Assembly (NCBI RefSeq): GCF_000164865.1
Contig: NC_014618.1
Span: 4,402,001-4,466,000, forward strand
Direction of reading: 5' to 3'
DNA: 64,000 bases
Origin: [Enterobacter] lignolyticus SCF1
GTDB lineage: Bacteria; Pseudomonadota; Gammaproteobacteria; Enterobacterales; Enterobacteriaceae
The notes under the pieces: model-generated
The model's input: the letters and a program-made list of their open reading frames with translations, nothing else
The model's database searches: none
Told to the model about the DNA's origin: nothing
Program-made: the position numbers and the translations under genes
Shown: piece after piece, positions 35,363 to 44,331 of the stretch
How positions within the stretch are numbered: the first letter of the stretch is position 1
Layout of the letters: every line of letters starts with the position of its first letter

Positions 35363-36361
35363 TTAACGACGGTTTTCCACCAGCTGCAGCGCCTGCTCCA
35401 GCACGTTGATGTCCGCGCCGGCTTTATGGGCGTTTTCGCTGAGGTAGCGGCGCCACTGCCGCGCGCCCGGAATTCCCTGGAACAGGCCCAGCATGTGGCG
35501 GGTGATATGTCCCAGGTAAGTGCCGTTGCTCAGCTCGCGCTCAATATACGGGTACATGGCACGCACCACGGCGATCGGGTCGGCATCGGCCGCGCTGGCG
35601 CCGAAAATCTCGCGATCCACCGTCGCCAGTATGCCCGGGTTCTGGTACACCTCGCGGCCAACCATCACGCCGTCCATATGCTGCAGATGCGCCTTCGCCT
35701 CGGCCAGCGATTTGATGCCGCCGTTAATCGACATCGTCAGGTGCGGAAAATCGCGTTTCAGCTGATAGACCCGCGGGTAATCCAGCGGCGGGATCTCCCG
35801 GTTCTCTTTCGGGCTTAGCCCGGACAGCCAGGCCTTGCGGGCATGGATGATAAACATCTCGCACTCGCCGCGGCCGGAAACGGTGTTAATAAATTCGCAG
35901 AGGAATTCGTAGCTGTCCTGATCGTCGATGCCGATACGGGTTTTGACCGTCACCGGAATCGACGCCGCGTCGCGCATCGCCTTCACGCAGTCCGCCACCA
36001 GCTGCGCATTGCCCATCAGGCAGGCGCCGAACATGCCGTTCTGCACGCGGTCCGACGGGCAGCCGACGTTGAGGTTGATTTCATCGTACCCGCGCGCCTG
36101 CGCAAGCTTCGCGCACTGTGCCAGCGCCGCCGGATCGCTGCCGCCGAGCTGCAGCGCAACCGGATGCTCCTCCTCGCTATAGGCCAGATAATCGCCTTTC
36201 CCGTGAATGATCGCCCCGGTGGTGACCATCTCGGTGTACAGCAGCGTCTGGCGCGACAGCAGGCGCAGGAAGTAACGACAATGCCTGTCCGTCCAGTCGA
36301 GCATCGGCGCAACAGAGAAGCGGTGTGCAGGAAAAACGGGGGATTGTGTTTCTGGCAGCAT
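35363..36361 (-). CDS. dusA: tRNA-dihydrouridine(20/20a) synthase DusA
   Basis: A 332-aa FMN enzyme reducing U20 and U20a of tRNA. TIM barrel with SVAPMLDWTDRHCRYF at the start, the catalytic-Cys loop NVGCPSDRVQNGMFGACLM, and SINGGIKS and VMVGREVYQNPG at the FMN phosphate site; the C-terminal helical domain binds tRNA. The frame is open to a TTG at 36415, but ATG at 36359-36361 is taken because a -10-like TATAGT lies between the two starts. Confidence 0.93.
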   Translation of the reverse strand: MLPETQSPVFPAHRFSVAPMLDWTDRHCRYFLRLLSRQTLLYTEMVTTGAIIHGKGDYLAYSEEEHPVALQLGGSDPAALAQCAKLAQARGYDEINLNVGCPSDRVQNGMFGACLMGNAQLVADCVKAMRDAASIPVTVKTRIGIDDQDSYEFLCEFINTVSGRGECEMFIIHARKAWLSGLSPKENREIPPLDYPRVYQLKRDFPHLTMSINGGIKSLAEAKAHLQHMDGVMVGREVYQNPGILATVDREIFGASAADADPIAVVRAMYPYIERELSNGTYLGHITRHMLGLFQGIPGARQWRRYLSENAHKAGADINVLEQALQLVENRR

Positions 36362-36506
36362 GGCGAAGTAATAAGCATCCGGTAAAAAAGGGGCGCTACT
36401 ATAGCACAGGCTCAAAAAGGATACGATTTACGTCTCTACAGGTAGCGCCAGGATCAGCCGATCAGCCTCAGGTAAACCTGAATTAAAGCCGCCCGGTCCT
36501 GAACAA

Positions 36507-36534
36507 GCCGGGCATTTCTGCAGAAATGCCCGGC
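36507..36534 (-). terminator. Perfect palindrome after the cupin gene
   Basis: A 28-bp perfect inverted repeat with arms GCCGGGCATTTCTG and its complement. It lies 20 bp after the cupin stop and is probably its terminator; no long T-tract is present. Confidence 0.65.
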
Positions 36535-36553
36535 ATCAGCTTTGCCTTCACGC

Positions 36554-37042
36554 TTACTTTCGCGACGGTTTCCCGTCATGAGGGCCAAAAAACTGCGGCG
36601 GATGATCCACCCAGCGGTCTTCCCGGGTCGCGGCATACTCCGGATTCAGCGGGTAATAAATCCGGTTATATTTTTTGTTCGCCTCCCCCACGACCAGAAG
36701 CCGCACCTCCTCCAGCGTGTTGTTGATGAAGGTATGGCACACCCCGGTTCCCGCCGGAAAACCGACGCTGTCGCCCGGCTCCAGCTGCCAGAGATAGCCG
36801 TTGATCCATGCCTGCGGACGCCCCTCCAGCACGTAGATAAACTCTTCCTCGTCGCTTTCCGCATGGGGATACGAGGTGCGGCGCCCCGGCGGCAGGCGCT
36901 CATGATGAATACCAAGACGCATCAGCCCAAGCCGACGCGCCAGCGGCGCGCCGATGGACATCAGCTCACGGCTGTCGGCATAGCGCGAATCATCCGCGTC
37001 TTCCAGTTCACGCCAGTGGCGAATACAGTCCGGTCTTTTCAT
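36554..37042 (-). CDS. Cupin-domain protein of unknown function
   Basis: A 162-aa cytoplasmic protein with a single cupin barrel (about 50-125). The first cupin motif is PHAESDEEEFIYVLEG, the second PAGTGVCHTFIN, giving His/Glu/Glu/His as possible metal ligands. N- and C-terminal extensions are polar; the end reads PPQFFGPHDGKPSRK. Enzymatic role is unknown. In E. coli other genes (yjbL, yjbM) lie between dusA and zur; here this gene occupies the spot and is divergent from zur across 114 bp, so shared regulation is possible. No convincing Zur box was seen. Confidence 0.75.
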   Translation of the reverse strand: MKRPDCIRHWRELEDADDSRYADSRELMSIGAPLARRLGLMRLGIHHERLPPGRRTSYPHAESDEEEFIYVLEGRPQAWINGYLWQLEPGDSVGFPAGTGVCHTFINNTLEEVRLLVVGEANKKYNRIYYPLNPEYAATREDRWVDHPPQFFGPHDGKPSRK

Positions 37043-37156
37043 GACTTTATTCCTGGATGTTGAGATGCGTCAGGTATAGCACACCCGGCGGGTTCTCGGT
37101 GTTTTTGGGATAACATGATAAAGTAAGGGTTTACTTCCACCGATCTGAGGACGTTC

Positions 37157-37672
37157 ATGGAAAAGACCCCATCGCAGGACCTGCTCGCACAGGCTGAAAA
37201 GCTGTGCGCTCAACGCGGCGTGCGTCTGACACCGCAGCGTCTCGAAGTTCTACGCTTGATGAGCCTGCAGCAGGGCGCCATCAGCGCTTACGATCTCCTC
37301 GATCTGCTCAAAGTCAGCGAGCCGCAGGCAAAGCCCCCGACGGTGTATCGTGCGCTGGAATTTCTGCTGGAGCAAGGCTTTGTCCATAAGGTGGAGTCCA
37401 CTAACAGCTATGTGCTGTGCCACCTCTTCGATAAGCCGTCTCATACCTCCGCCATGTTTATCTGCGACCGCTGCGGCGTGGTGAAAGAGGAAGCCGCTGA
37501 GGGCGTGGAAGACATTATGCATATGCTGGCCGCCCGCATGGGGTTTGCGCTGCGCCACAACGTGATTGAAGCGCATGGCCTGTGCGCGCAGTGCGTTGAA
37601 GTGGAAGCCTGCCGTTCTCAGGACTGCTGCGGGCACGACCACACCATTCAGGTTAAGAAAAAGCCGCGCTAA
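37157..37672 (+). CDS. zur: Zinc uptake regulator Zur
   Basis: A 171-aa Fur-family repressor. Winged HTH at about 15-90 (RGVRLTPQRLEVLRLM, PPTVYRALEFLLEQGFVHK); the dimerisation domain carries zinc cysteines in FICDRCG and LCAQCVEVEAC. It represses znuABC and alternative ribosomal protein genes when zinc is replete. ATG at 37157 with GAGGACGTTC upstream. It converges with dinF. Confidence 0.95.
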   Translation: MEKTPSQDLLAQAEKLCAQRGVRLTPQRLEVLRLMSLQQGAISAYDLLDLLKVSEPQAKPPTVYRALEFLLEQGFVHKVESTNSYVLCHLFDKPSHTSAMFICDRCGVVKEEAAEGVEDIMHMLAARMGFALRHNVIEAHGLCAQCVEVEACRSQDCCGHDHTIQVKKKPR

Positions 37673-37705
37673 GGCCTGCGGCGGCGTAGCGCCACCGCCA
37701 GCCCG

Positions 37706-39025
37706 TTACGAAAACCAGCTATCGCGCCGCCAGTGCCGACGCCAGATCCATGCCAGCGACATCCCGCGCAGGGCAAGAAAGACGGTCAGCGACAGCCATA
37801 GCCCATGGTTGCCGAGCGCCGGGACGCTCAGCAGCGTCAGGGCAAACCCCACCGCCGCAATCGCCATACTGTTACGCATCTCCGCCCCTCGCGTGGCGCC
37901 GATAAACATGCCGTCCAGCAGGTAGCACCAGACGCCGATCACCGGCAGCACCATCTGCCAGAAAACGTAGCGGTCCGCCAGTTGGCGCAGTTCCGCAAGC
38001 GAGGTCAGCAGGGCGACGATGTGCTCGCCGGCGATGGCATAGACCCCGGCAAACGCCAGCGCCACAATGCCCGCCTGTCGGCAGGCCGCGTTCCACACGT
38101 GCAGCAGCTGGCTGCCGTCGCGGGCGCCGTAGGCCTGTCCTGAATGGGCCTCCACCGCAAAGGCAAAGCCGTCGAGGGCGTAGGCGGTAAAGGTCAGCAT
38201 CGTCATCAGAACCGCATTGACCGCTACGATATCGGGGCCCAGGCGCGCGCCGAACACCGTCAACGCGCCAAAGCACAGCTGCAGCAGCAGGGAACGCAGC
38301 ATGATGTCGCGGTTGAGCGCCAGCAGGCGACGGAAGTTGCCGCGCCACGTCGTTTTCAGCATCGTCACGCTGATGCCGCGCAGGGTCATCACCCGCCGTA
38401 CCATCAGCAGACCGATGAAGAAGGTCGCGTACTCGGCGCAGACGGTCGCCAGCGCGGCGCCCTGCACGTTCATATGCAGCCCCATCACCAGCCAGAGGTC
38501 GAGCGCAATGTTAAGCACGTTGCCCACCACCAGCAGGATAACCGGCGCCCGGGCGTACTGTACGCCGAGCAGCCAGCCAAGCAGCACCAGATTAGCCAGA
38601 GAGGCCGGGGCGCTGAGCCAGCGGATTTCAAGAAAGCGTCTGGCCTGCTCCAGCACCGCATCGCTGCCGCCCACAATATGCAGCGCCAGCTCAATCAGCG
38701 GCGTACGCAGCAGGACGATCGCCGCCCCGGCGCCCAGCGCCAGCAGCAGCGGCTGGATCAGCGCCCGCGCCAGGCGCAGAGGGTCTCGCGCACCAAACGC
38801 CTGAGCGGTTAATCCCGTGGTGCTCATACGCAGGAACAGCAGCAGCATAAACAGGAAACTGGTCGCCGTTGCGCCAATGGCAACGCCGCCCAGGTACACC
38901 GGGCTGTCGAGATGGCCGATCACGGCGGTATCCACCAGGCCAAGCAGCGGTACGGTGATGTTGGAGAAAATCATCGGCAGCGCGAGGCGCCATAACGCTT
39001 TATCCGCAGGGGTAAACAGCGACAT
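37706..39025 (-). CDS. dinF: MATE-family efflux pump DinF
   Basis: A 439-aa inner-membrane MATE exporter with 12 predicted helices (first MIFSNITVPLLGLVDTAVIGHL, mid-protein TAYALDGFAFAVEAHSGQAYGA). It belongs to the SOS regulon through its operon with lexA, 68 bp upstream. E. coli DinF protects against oxidative stress and bile salts. The intergenic hairpin at 39055-39078 may reduce read-through from lexA. Confidence 0.95.
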   Translation of the reverse strand: MSLFTPADKALWRLALPMIFSNITVPLLGLVDTAVIGHLDSPVYLGGVAIGATATSFLFMLLLFLRMSTTGLTAQAFGARDPLRLARALIQPLLLALGAGAAIVLLRTPLIELALHIVGGSDAVLEQARRFLEIRWLSAPASLANLVLLGWLLGVQYARAPVILLVVGNVLNIALDLWLVMGLHMNVQGAALATVCAEYATFFIGLLMVRRVMTLRGISVTMLKTTWRGNFRRLLALNRDIMLRSLLLQLCFGALTVFGARLGPDIVAVNAVLMTMLTFTAYALDGFAFAVEAHSGQAYGARDGSQLLHVWNAACRQAGIVALAFAGVYAIAGEHIVALLTSLAELRQLADRYVFWQMVLPVIGVWCYLLDGMFIGATRGAEMRNSMAIAAVGFALTLLSVPALGNHGLWLSLTVFLALRGMSLAWIWRRHWRRDSWFS

Positions 39026-39054
39026 GGAGAAAACCTGTGGTGATCAGAAATCGC

Positions 39055-39078
39055 GGCGGCGCCAGGAAAAGCGCCGCC
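39055..39078 (-). terminator. Hairpin in the lexA-dinF gap
   Basis: An 8-bp stem GGCGGCGC / GCGCCGCC with an 8-base loop and no T-tract; probably a partial terminator or processing point inside the operon. Confidence 0.5.
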
Positions 39079-39093
39079 GGAGAAGGGAGGAAA

Positions 39094-39702
39094 TTACAGC
39101 CACTCGCCGTTGCGAATCACGCCGACCGCCAGTCCTTCGATGGAGAAATTATGCTGACGCAGATCGACCACAATCGGGGAAAACTCGCTGTTTTCCGGCA
39201 GCAGTTCCACGACGCTGCCCTGCTTTTTCAGACGCTTCACGGTAACTTCATCGTCGATACGCGCGACGACGACCTGGCCGTTACGCACGTCCTGCGTTTT
39301 ATGTACCGCCAGCAGATCGCCGTCGAGGATGCCGATATCCTTCATCGACATGCCGCTTACGCGCAGCAGGAAGTCCGCGCTGGGTTTGAACATCGCCGGG
39401 TCGACCTGGTAGTGACCCTCAATGTGCTGCTGCGCCAGCAGCGGTTCACCCGCGGCGACGCGCCCCACCAGCGGCAGCCCTTCTTCCTCTTCCGTCAGCA
39501 GACGGATCCCGCGGGAAGCGCCGGAAACGATTTCAATTGCGCCTTTACGCGCCAGCGCTTTCAGATGCTCTTCAGCAGCGTTCGGGGAGCGGAACCCCAG
39601 ACGCTGCGCGATTTCCGCACGCGTGGGTGGCATCCCCGTCTGGCTGATGTGATCCCGGATGAGATCAAACACCTCTTGCTGCCTGGTCGTTAACGCTTTC
39701 AT
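39094..39702 (-). CDS. lexA: SOS repressor LexA
   Basis: A 202-aa repressor-protease. N-terminal wHTH (TRAEIAQRLGFRSPNAAEEHL), cleavage site Ala84-Gly85 in GRVAAGEPLL, catalytic Ser119 in SGMSMKDIG and Lys156 in VKRLKKQG. RecA filaments trigger self-cleavage. Two LexA boxes precede it for autoregulation; dinF follows in the same operon. Confidence 0.98.
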   Translation of the reverse strand: MKALTTRQQEVFDLIRDHISQTGMPPTRAEIAQRLGFRSPNAAEEHLKALARKGAIEIVSGASRGIRLLTEEEEGLPLVGRVAAGEPLLAQQHIEGHYQVDPAMFKPSADFLLRVSGMSMKDIGILDGDLLAVHKTQDVRNGQVVVARIDDEVTVKRLKKQGSVVELLPENSEFSPIVVDLRQHNFSIEGLAVGVIRNGEWL

Positions 39703-39708
39703 TCCGCC

Positions 39709-39749
39709 CCCTGGGTGTATATACAGTTATGCTGTGAGTATATACAGTT
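39709..39749 (-). promoter_or_regulatory. Tandem LexA boxes before lexA
   Basis: On the minus strand: AACTGTATATACTCACAGCA (39730-39749) and AACTGTATATACACCCAGGG (39709-39728), spaced 21 bp apart as in E. coli. Confidence 0.93.
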
Positions 39750-39811
39750 AACGGCGAATTTGGAACCACAAAACGCATAAAAAACCAGACGTTTGCGCAA
39801 TTCCACGAGCC

Positions 39812-40180
39812 TTATCGCAAATGTGGCCAGAGAAGCGTGCCCCAGGTGATGAGGGCGATAAAAATCGACAGCAGCACCGCCGCCGACCCCATATCCTTAG
39901 CGCGCCCCGACAGCTCATGGCGTTCGGAACCGATGCGATCGACCACCGCTTCAATCGCACTATTGAGAATTTCCACTATCATCACCAGAAGCACAGAGCC
40001 AATCAGCAGCACGCGCGTAATGGCGTCGACATCCAGCCAGCACGCGATAATGACGGCGATGACGGCCACGGTGCCCTCCTGACGGAATGCGGCTTCGTTT
40101 TTCCACGCGGCGCGGAATCCCTGCCAGGAATAGCCTGCCGCTTTGATGATTCGGGTAAGCCCGGTGGTATCATTTGCCAT
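39812..40180 (-). CDS. dgkA: Diacylglycerol kinase DgkA
   Basis: A 122-aa trimeric inner-membrane kinase that recycles diacylglycerol to phosphatidate. An amphipathic N-terminus is followed by three helices; the catalytic segment NEAAFRQEG and the signature EILNSAIEAVVDRIGSE are intact. ATG at 40178-40180 is preferred to the TTG directly before it. Divergent from plsB, another phosphatidate-pathway gene. Confidence 0.96.
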   Translation of the reverse strand: MANDTTGLTRIIKAAGYSWQGFRAAWKNEAAFRQEGTVAVIAVIIACWLDVDAITRVLLIGSVLLVMIVEILNSAIEAVVDRIGSERHELSGRAKDMGSAAVLLSIFIALITWGTLLWPHLR

Positions 40181-40309
40181 CAAAAAACCCTTTTTTCATA
40201 TTTAGCGTCAATGTCACTTTGCATCAAACGCGGTAGAACAGAAATCCTGCGCACTTTCTGTTATCCTTGCGGCGCATTTGCATGATTAACCAGAGGCTTT
40301 ACATCGTTT

Positions 40310-42730
40310 ATGTCTGGCTGGCCACGAATTTACTACAAATTACTGAATTTACCATTAAGCGTGCTGGTAAAAAGCAAGTCCATTCCGGCGGAACCTGCCC
40401 CGGAGCTTGGGCTCGATACGTCACGCCCTATTATGTACGTTCTGCCGTATAACTCGAAGGCGGACCTACTGACGCTGCGCGCCCAATGCCTGGCGCACGA
40501 CCTCCCCGACCCGCTGGAACCGCTGGAAATCGACGGCACCGTGCTGCCGCGTCATATTTTCATCCATGGCGGACCGCGCGTGTTTACCTGGTACACGCCG
40601 AAAGAAGAGTCCATCAAGCTGTTCCATGACTACCTGGATCTGCATCGCAGCAATCCGAATCTGGACGTGCAGATGGTGCCGGTTTCGGTAATGTTCGGCC
40701 GCTCGCCGGGTCGTGAAAAAGGCGAGGTCAACCCGCCGCTGCGCATACTCAACGGCATCCAGAAATTCTTCGCCGTCACCTGGCTTGGCCGCGACAGCTT
40801 TGTCCGCTTCTCGCCGTCGGTGTCGCTGCGCTGGATGGCCACCGAACACGGCACTGATAAAACGATAGCCCAGAAGCTGGCGCGCGTCGCGCGTATGCAC
40901 TTTGCCCGTCAGCGTCTGGCGGCAGTAGGCCCGCGCCTGCCGGCGCGTCAGGACCTGTTCAATAAGCTGCTGGCGTCGAAAGCCATCGCCCGCGCCGTAG
41001 AAGACGAAGCGCGCAGCAAGAAAATCTCCCATGAGAAAGCGCAGCAAAACGCCGTGGCGCTGATGGAAGAGATCGCCGCCAACTTCTCCTATGAGATGAT
41101 TCGCCTGACCGACCGCGTGCTGGGCTTTACCTGGAACCGTCTGTACCAGGGGATCAACGTCCATAACGCCGAGCGCGTGCGCCAGCTGGCCCACGACGGC
41201 CACGAGATTGTCTATGTGCCCTGCCACCGCAGCCATATGGACTACCTGCTGCTCTCCTACGTGCTCTATCACCAGGGGCTGGTGCCGCCGCATATCGCCG
41301 CCGGCATCAACCTGAACTTCTGGCCCGCCGGGCCGATTTTCCGCCGCCTGGGCGCGTTCTTTATTCGCCGCACCTTTAAGGGCAACAAGCTCTACTCCAC
41401 CGTTTTTCGCGAGTATCTGGGCGAGCTGTTCAGCCGCGGCTACTCCGTGGAGTATTTTGTCGAGGGCGGCCGCTCCCGTACCGGGCGTCTGCTGGATCCG
41501 AAAACCGGCACCCTGTCTATGACCATCCAGGCGATGCTGCGCGGCGGCACCCGCCCAATCACCCTCGTGCCTATCTACATCGGCTACGAACACGTGATGG
41601 AAGTGGGCACCTACGCCAAAGAACTGCGCGGCGCGACGAAAGAGAAAGAGAGCCTGCCGCAGATGCTGCGCGGCTTAAGCAAGCTGCGCAACCTCGGCCA
41701 GGGCTACGTCAACTTCGGCGAACCTATGCCACTGATGACCTGGCTCAACCACCACGTTCCGGAGTGGCGCGAGTCTATCGACCCGATTGAAGCCATTCGT
41801 CCGGCCTGGCTGACCCCGACGGTCAACAGCATTGCCGCCGATCTGATGGTGCGTATCAACAACGCCGGGGCGGCGAACGCCATGAACCTGTGCTGTACCG
41901 CCCTGCTCGCCTCCCGCCAGCGTTCGCTGACCCGCGAGCAGCTGACGCAGCAGCTGGAGTGCTATCTGCAGCTGATGCGCAACGTGCCATACTCGACGGA
42001 CTCCACGGTTCCGACGGCGACCGCCAGCGCGCTTATCGATCACGCGCTGCAGATGAACAAGTTCGAAGTCGAGAAAGACACCATCGGCGATATCATCATT
42101 CTGCCGCGCGAGCAGGCGGTGCTGATGACCTACTATCGCAACAACATCGCGCATATGCTGATTCTGCCGTCGCTGCTGGCGGCTATCGTCACCCAGCATC
42201 GCCACATTTCCCGCGAAAGCATGCTGCGCCATGTGGAAACGCTCTATCCGATGCTGAAAGCCGAGCTGTTCCTGCGCTGGGACACCGCGGAGCTGGCGGG
42301 CGTTATCGACATGCTGATTGCGGAAATGCAGCGCCAGGAGCTTATCTCGCTGCATGATGACGAGGTGCGGATCAACCCGTCGCACTCCCGCTCCCTGCAG
42401 CTGCTGGCCGCAGGCGCTCGCGAGACGCTGCAGCGCTATGCGATCACCTTCTGGCTGCTGAGCGCTAACCCGTCCATCAACCGCAGCACGCTGGAAAAAG
42501 AGAGCCGCACGGTGGCGCAGCGCCTGTCGGTGCTGCACGGCATCAACGCGCCGGAGTTCTTCGATAAAGCGGTATTCAGCACGCTGGTGCTGACGCTGCG
42601 CGACGAGGGCTATATCAGCGATACAGGCGATGCGGAGCCGGAAGAGACGATGAAGGTCTATCAGATGCTGGCGGAGCTGATTACCTCCGACGTGCGTTTG
42701 ACTATCGAGAGCGCGTCGCAGGACGCGTAA
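40310..42730 (+). CDS. plsB: Glycerol-3-phosphate 1-O-acyltransferase PlsB
   Basis: An 806-aa membrane-associated enzyme starting phospholipid synthesis by acylating glycerol-3-phosphate at sn-1. Acyltransferase motifs: I CHRSHMDYLLLSY (HX4D, about 306), II GAFFIRRTFKG, III FVEGGRSRTGR, IV TLVPIYIGYE. One residue shorter than the E. coli protein at the extreme C-terminus. A strong bidirectional terminator follows. Confidence 0.97.
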   Translation: MSGWPRIYYKLLNLPLSVLVKSKSIPAEPAPELGLDTSRPIMYVLPYNSKADLLTLRAQCLAHDLPDPLEPLEIDGTVLPRHIFIHGGPRVFTWYTPKEESIKLFHDYLDLHRSNPNLDVQMVPVSVMFGRSPGREKGEVNPPLRILNGIQKFFAVTWLGRDSFVRFSPSVSLRWMATEHGTDKTIAQKLARVARMHFARQRLAAVGPRLPARQDLFNKLLASKAIARAVEDEARSKKISHEKAQQNAVALMEEIAANFSYEMIRLTDRVLGFTWNRLYQGINVHNAERVRQLAHDGHEIVYVPCHRSHMDYLLLSYVLYHQGLVPPHIAAGINLNFWPAGPIFRRLGAFFIRRTFKGNKLYSTVFREYLGELFSRGYSVEYFVEGGRSRTGRLLDPKTGTLSMTIQAMLRGGTRPITLVPIYIGYEHVMEVGTYAKELRGATKEKESLPQMLRGLSKLRNLGQGYVNFGEPMPLMTWLNHHVPEWRESIDPIEAIRPAWLTPTVNSIAADLMVRINNAGAANAMNLCCTALLASRQRSLTREQLTQQLECYLQLMRNVPYSTDSTVPTATASALIDHALQMNKFEVEKDTIGDIIILPREQAVLMTYYRNNIAHMLILPSLLAAIVTQHRHISRESMLRHVETLYPMLKAELFLRWDTAELAGVIDMLIAEMQRQELISLHDDEVRINPSHSRSLQLLAAGARETLQRYAITFWLLSANPSINRSTLEKESRTVAQRLSVLHGINAPEFFDKAVFSTLVLTLRDEGYISDTGDAEPEETMKVYQMLAELITSDVRLTIESASQDA

Positions 42731-42734
42731 ACGC

Positions 42735-42764
42735 AAAAGGCCCTCTCAGCGAGAGGGCCTTTTT
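42735..42764. terminator. Bidirectional terminator between plsB and ubiA
   Basis: Stem AAAGGCCCTCTC / GAGAGGGCCTTT with loop AGC and A/T runs on both sides. Confidence 0.9.
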
Positions 42765-42765
42765 A

Positions 42766-43635
42766 TTAGCTGAAGTAGCTCATCGCCAGGCCGATAAACA
42801 GCACCAGCCCGACATAGTTGTTGTTCATAAAGGCCTTAAAGCAGGCGTCGCGCTCGCGGTTTTTGATCAGCTTTTGCTGATAGACAAACAGCGCGCCCGC
42901 CACGAACACAGACCAGTAAAACGCCCCGTTAAGCCCGCTCAGCCAGCCCACTGTCGCCATCATCGCCAGCACGGCAACCTGCAAAATACCGATGATAAGC
43001 TTATCGCTTTCGCCAAACAGAATGGCCGTCGATTTGATGCCTATCTTCAGGTCGTCATCGCGGTCCACCATCGCATACTGGGTGTCATACGCTACCGCCC
43101 AGCAGATATTGGTCAGGAACATCAGCCAGCAGCTCAGCGGCAATGATTCGCTCACCGCCGCATAGGCCATCGGTATCGACCAGCCGAACGCCGCCCCCAG
43201 CACCACCTGCGGCAGGTGGGTGTAGCGCTTCATGAACGGGTAAACCCAGGCCAGCGCCAGGCCCGCTACCGACAGCAGAATGGTCATGCGGTTAAGCGTC
43301 AGCACCAGCAGAAAAGAGAGCAGCACCAGCAGCACGAACAGCGCCCGGGCCTCGTTCTCGCTGACGTCGCCGCGGGGCAGCGGGCGGTTGGCGGTGCGCT
43401 TCACGTGGCCGTCAAATTTGCGATCCGCGTAGTCGTTGACCACGCAGCCCGCGGCGCGCATCAGCCAGACGCCGGCGACAAACACGGCGAGGATCCACAG
43501 CGGCGGTACGCCAGGCGTCGCCACCCACAGCGCCCACAGGGTGGGCCATAGCAGCAGCAGCGTGCCAATCGGTTTGTCAGTACGCATCAGGCGGTTATAG
43601 GCCTGCAACTTGTTCTGCGTCAGACTCCACTCCAT
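42766..43635 (-). CDS. ubiA: 4-hydroxybenzoate octaprenyltransferase UbiA
   Basis: A 289-aa inner-membrane prenyltransferase of ubiquinone synthesis, with eight or nine helices. The first Asp-rich motif NDYADRKFDGHVKRT and the second, DTQYAMVDRDDDLKIG, bind Mg-diphosphate. It lies 12 bp after ubiC, which supplies its substrate 4-hydroxybenzoate. Confidence 0.96.
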   Translation of the reverse strand: MEWSLTQNKLQAYNRLMRTDKPIGTLLLLWPTLWALWVATPGVPPLWILAVFVAGVWLMRAAGCVVNDYADRKFDGHVKRTANRPLPRGDVSENEARALFVLLVLLSFLLVLTLNRMTILLSVAGLALAWVYPFMKRYTHLPQVVLGAAFGWSIPMAYAAVSESLPLSCWLMFLTNICWAVAYDTQYAMVDRDDDLKIGIKSTAILFGESDKLIIGILQVAVLAMMATVGWLSGLNGAFYWSVFVAGALFVYQQKLIKNRERDACFKAFMNNNYVGLVLFIGLAMSYFS

Positions 43636-43647
43636 CTTTACTTCCTC

Positions 43648-44145
43648 TCAGTACAACGGTGATGCAGGTAAAAACAGCTCCGTCAGCAGCAGCGGTTTTC
43701 CGCTCAGCCGAAGGCGGGAACGGCGTCCCCAGAGCTCTGCATGCTTGCCAATCTCAATAAAATCTCGGGTCAGGGTCGATGAGGTAAACAGGTAACGTCC
43801 GAGCGGCGTTTTCCCGAGGTTCTGCAGCGCCAGCTCCGGGCCGCACAGCGTCGACGCCGGCACCACGGTCCGCCCGGCAAGCCAGGGCTCATCGTCGGCG
43901 CAAAGCAAAATTTCGCGCAGCCAGTAGCGCTCGTCAACGGGCAGCAGCGCCGCTTCTTGCGCAATCTCGTCGCGGTTTACGAAGTCTTCACGAATGAGCG
44001 TGACCGTGACGCGTTTACCCTGTTGCTCAAAACGCCTGGTCATGGAATCTTCCAGCAACAGCCAGTCGCGCAGCTGGGCATCGAGTTCAGGAATCTCGTC
44101 GTAGTAACGCAGCGCACGCAGTTGCGTCAGCGCAGGGTGTGACAT
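43648..44145 (-). CDS. ubiC: Chorismate lyase UbiC
   Basis: A 165-aa cytoplasmic enzyme converting chorismate to 4-hydroxybenzoate and pyruvate. Characteristic stretches are DWLLLEDSMTRRFEQQG, ERYWLREILLC and GRRSRLRLSGKPLLLTELFLP (the last includes the active-site Arg and Glu). Length equals the E. coli protein with ATG at 44143-44145 behind GGAGA. First gene of ubiCA. Confidence 0.95.
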   Translation of the reverse strand: MSHPALTQLRALRYYDEIPELDAQLRDWLLLEDSMTRRFEQQGKRVTVTLIREDFVNRDEIAQEAALLPVDERYWLREILLCADDEPWLAGRTVVPASTLCGPELALQNLGKTPLGRYLFTSSTLTRDFIEIGKHAELWGRRSRLRLSGKPLLLTELFLPASPLY

Positions 44146-44262
44146 ACTGGCTCTCCGATACATAACTAAACGCATTGTATCGTAGAAACGCCTTCGCGGA
44201 AGGGTGAAACGTTAATATACGATCAATAGCGCAACAGAGGTACAACACCTGCCGCTGCGCCA

Positions 44263-44292
44263 GAAAAAAGGGTGCGTCCGAATGGACGCACC
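44263..44292 (-). terminator. Terminator of the malK-lamB-malM operon
   Basis: On the minus strand, the 9-bp stem GGTGCGTCC / GGACGCACC with loop ATTC is followed by a run of T (44264-44269 on the plus strand is A6). Confidence 0.85.
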
Positions 44293-44331
44293 GAAAGGCA
44301 TGGCCTAAACATCAGCACTGCGGGGAGACGG

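Noticed and set aside
37100..37135. A possible Zur box before zur (TAACATGATAAAG)
   Set aside because: It lacks the symmetric GTTATAATATAAC pattern; only one half-site is similar.
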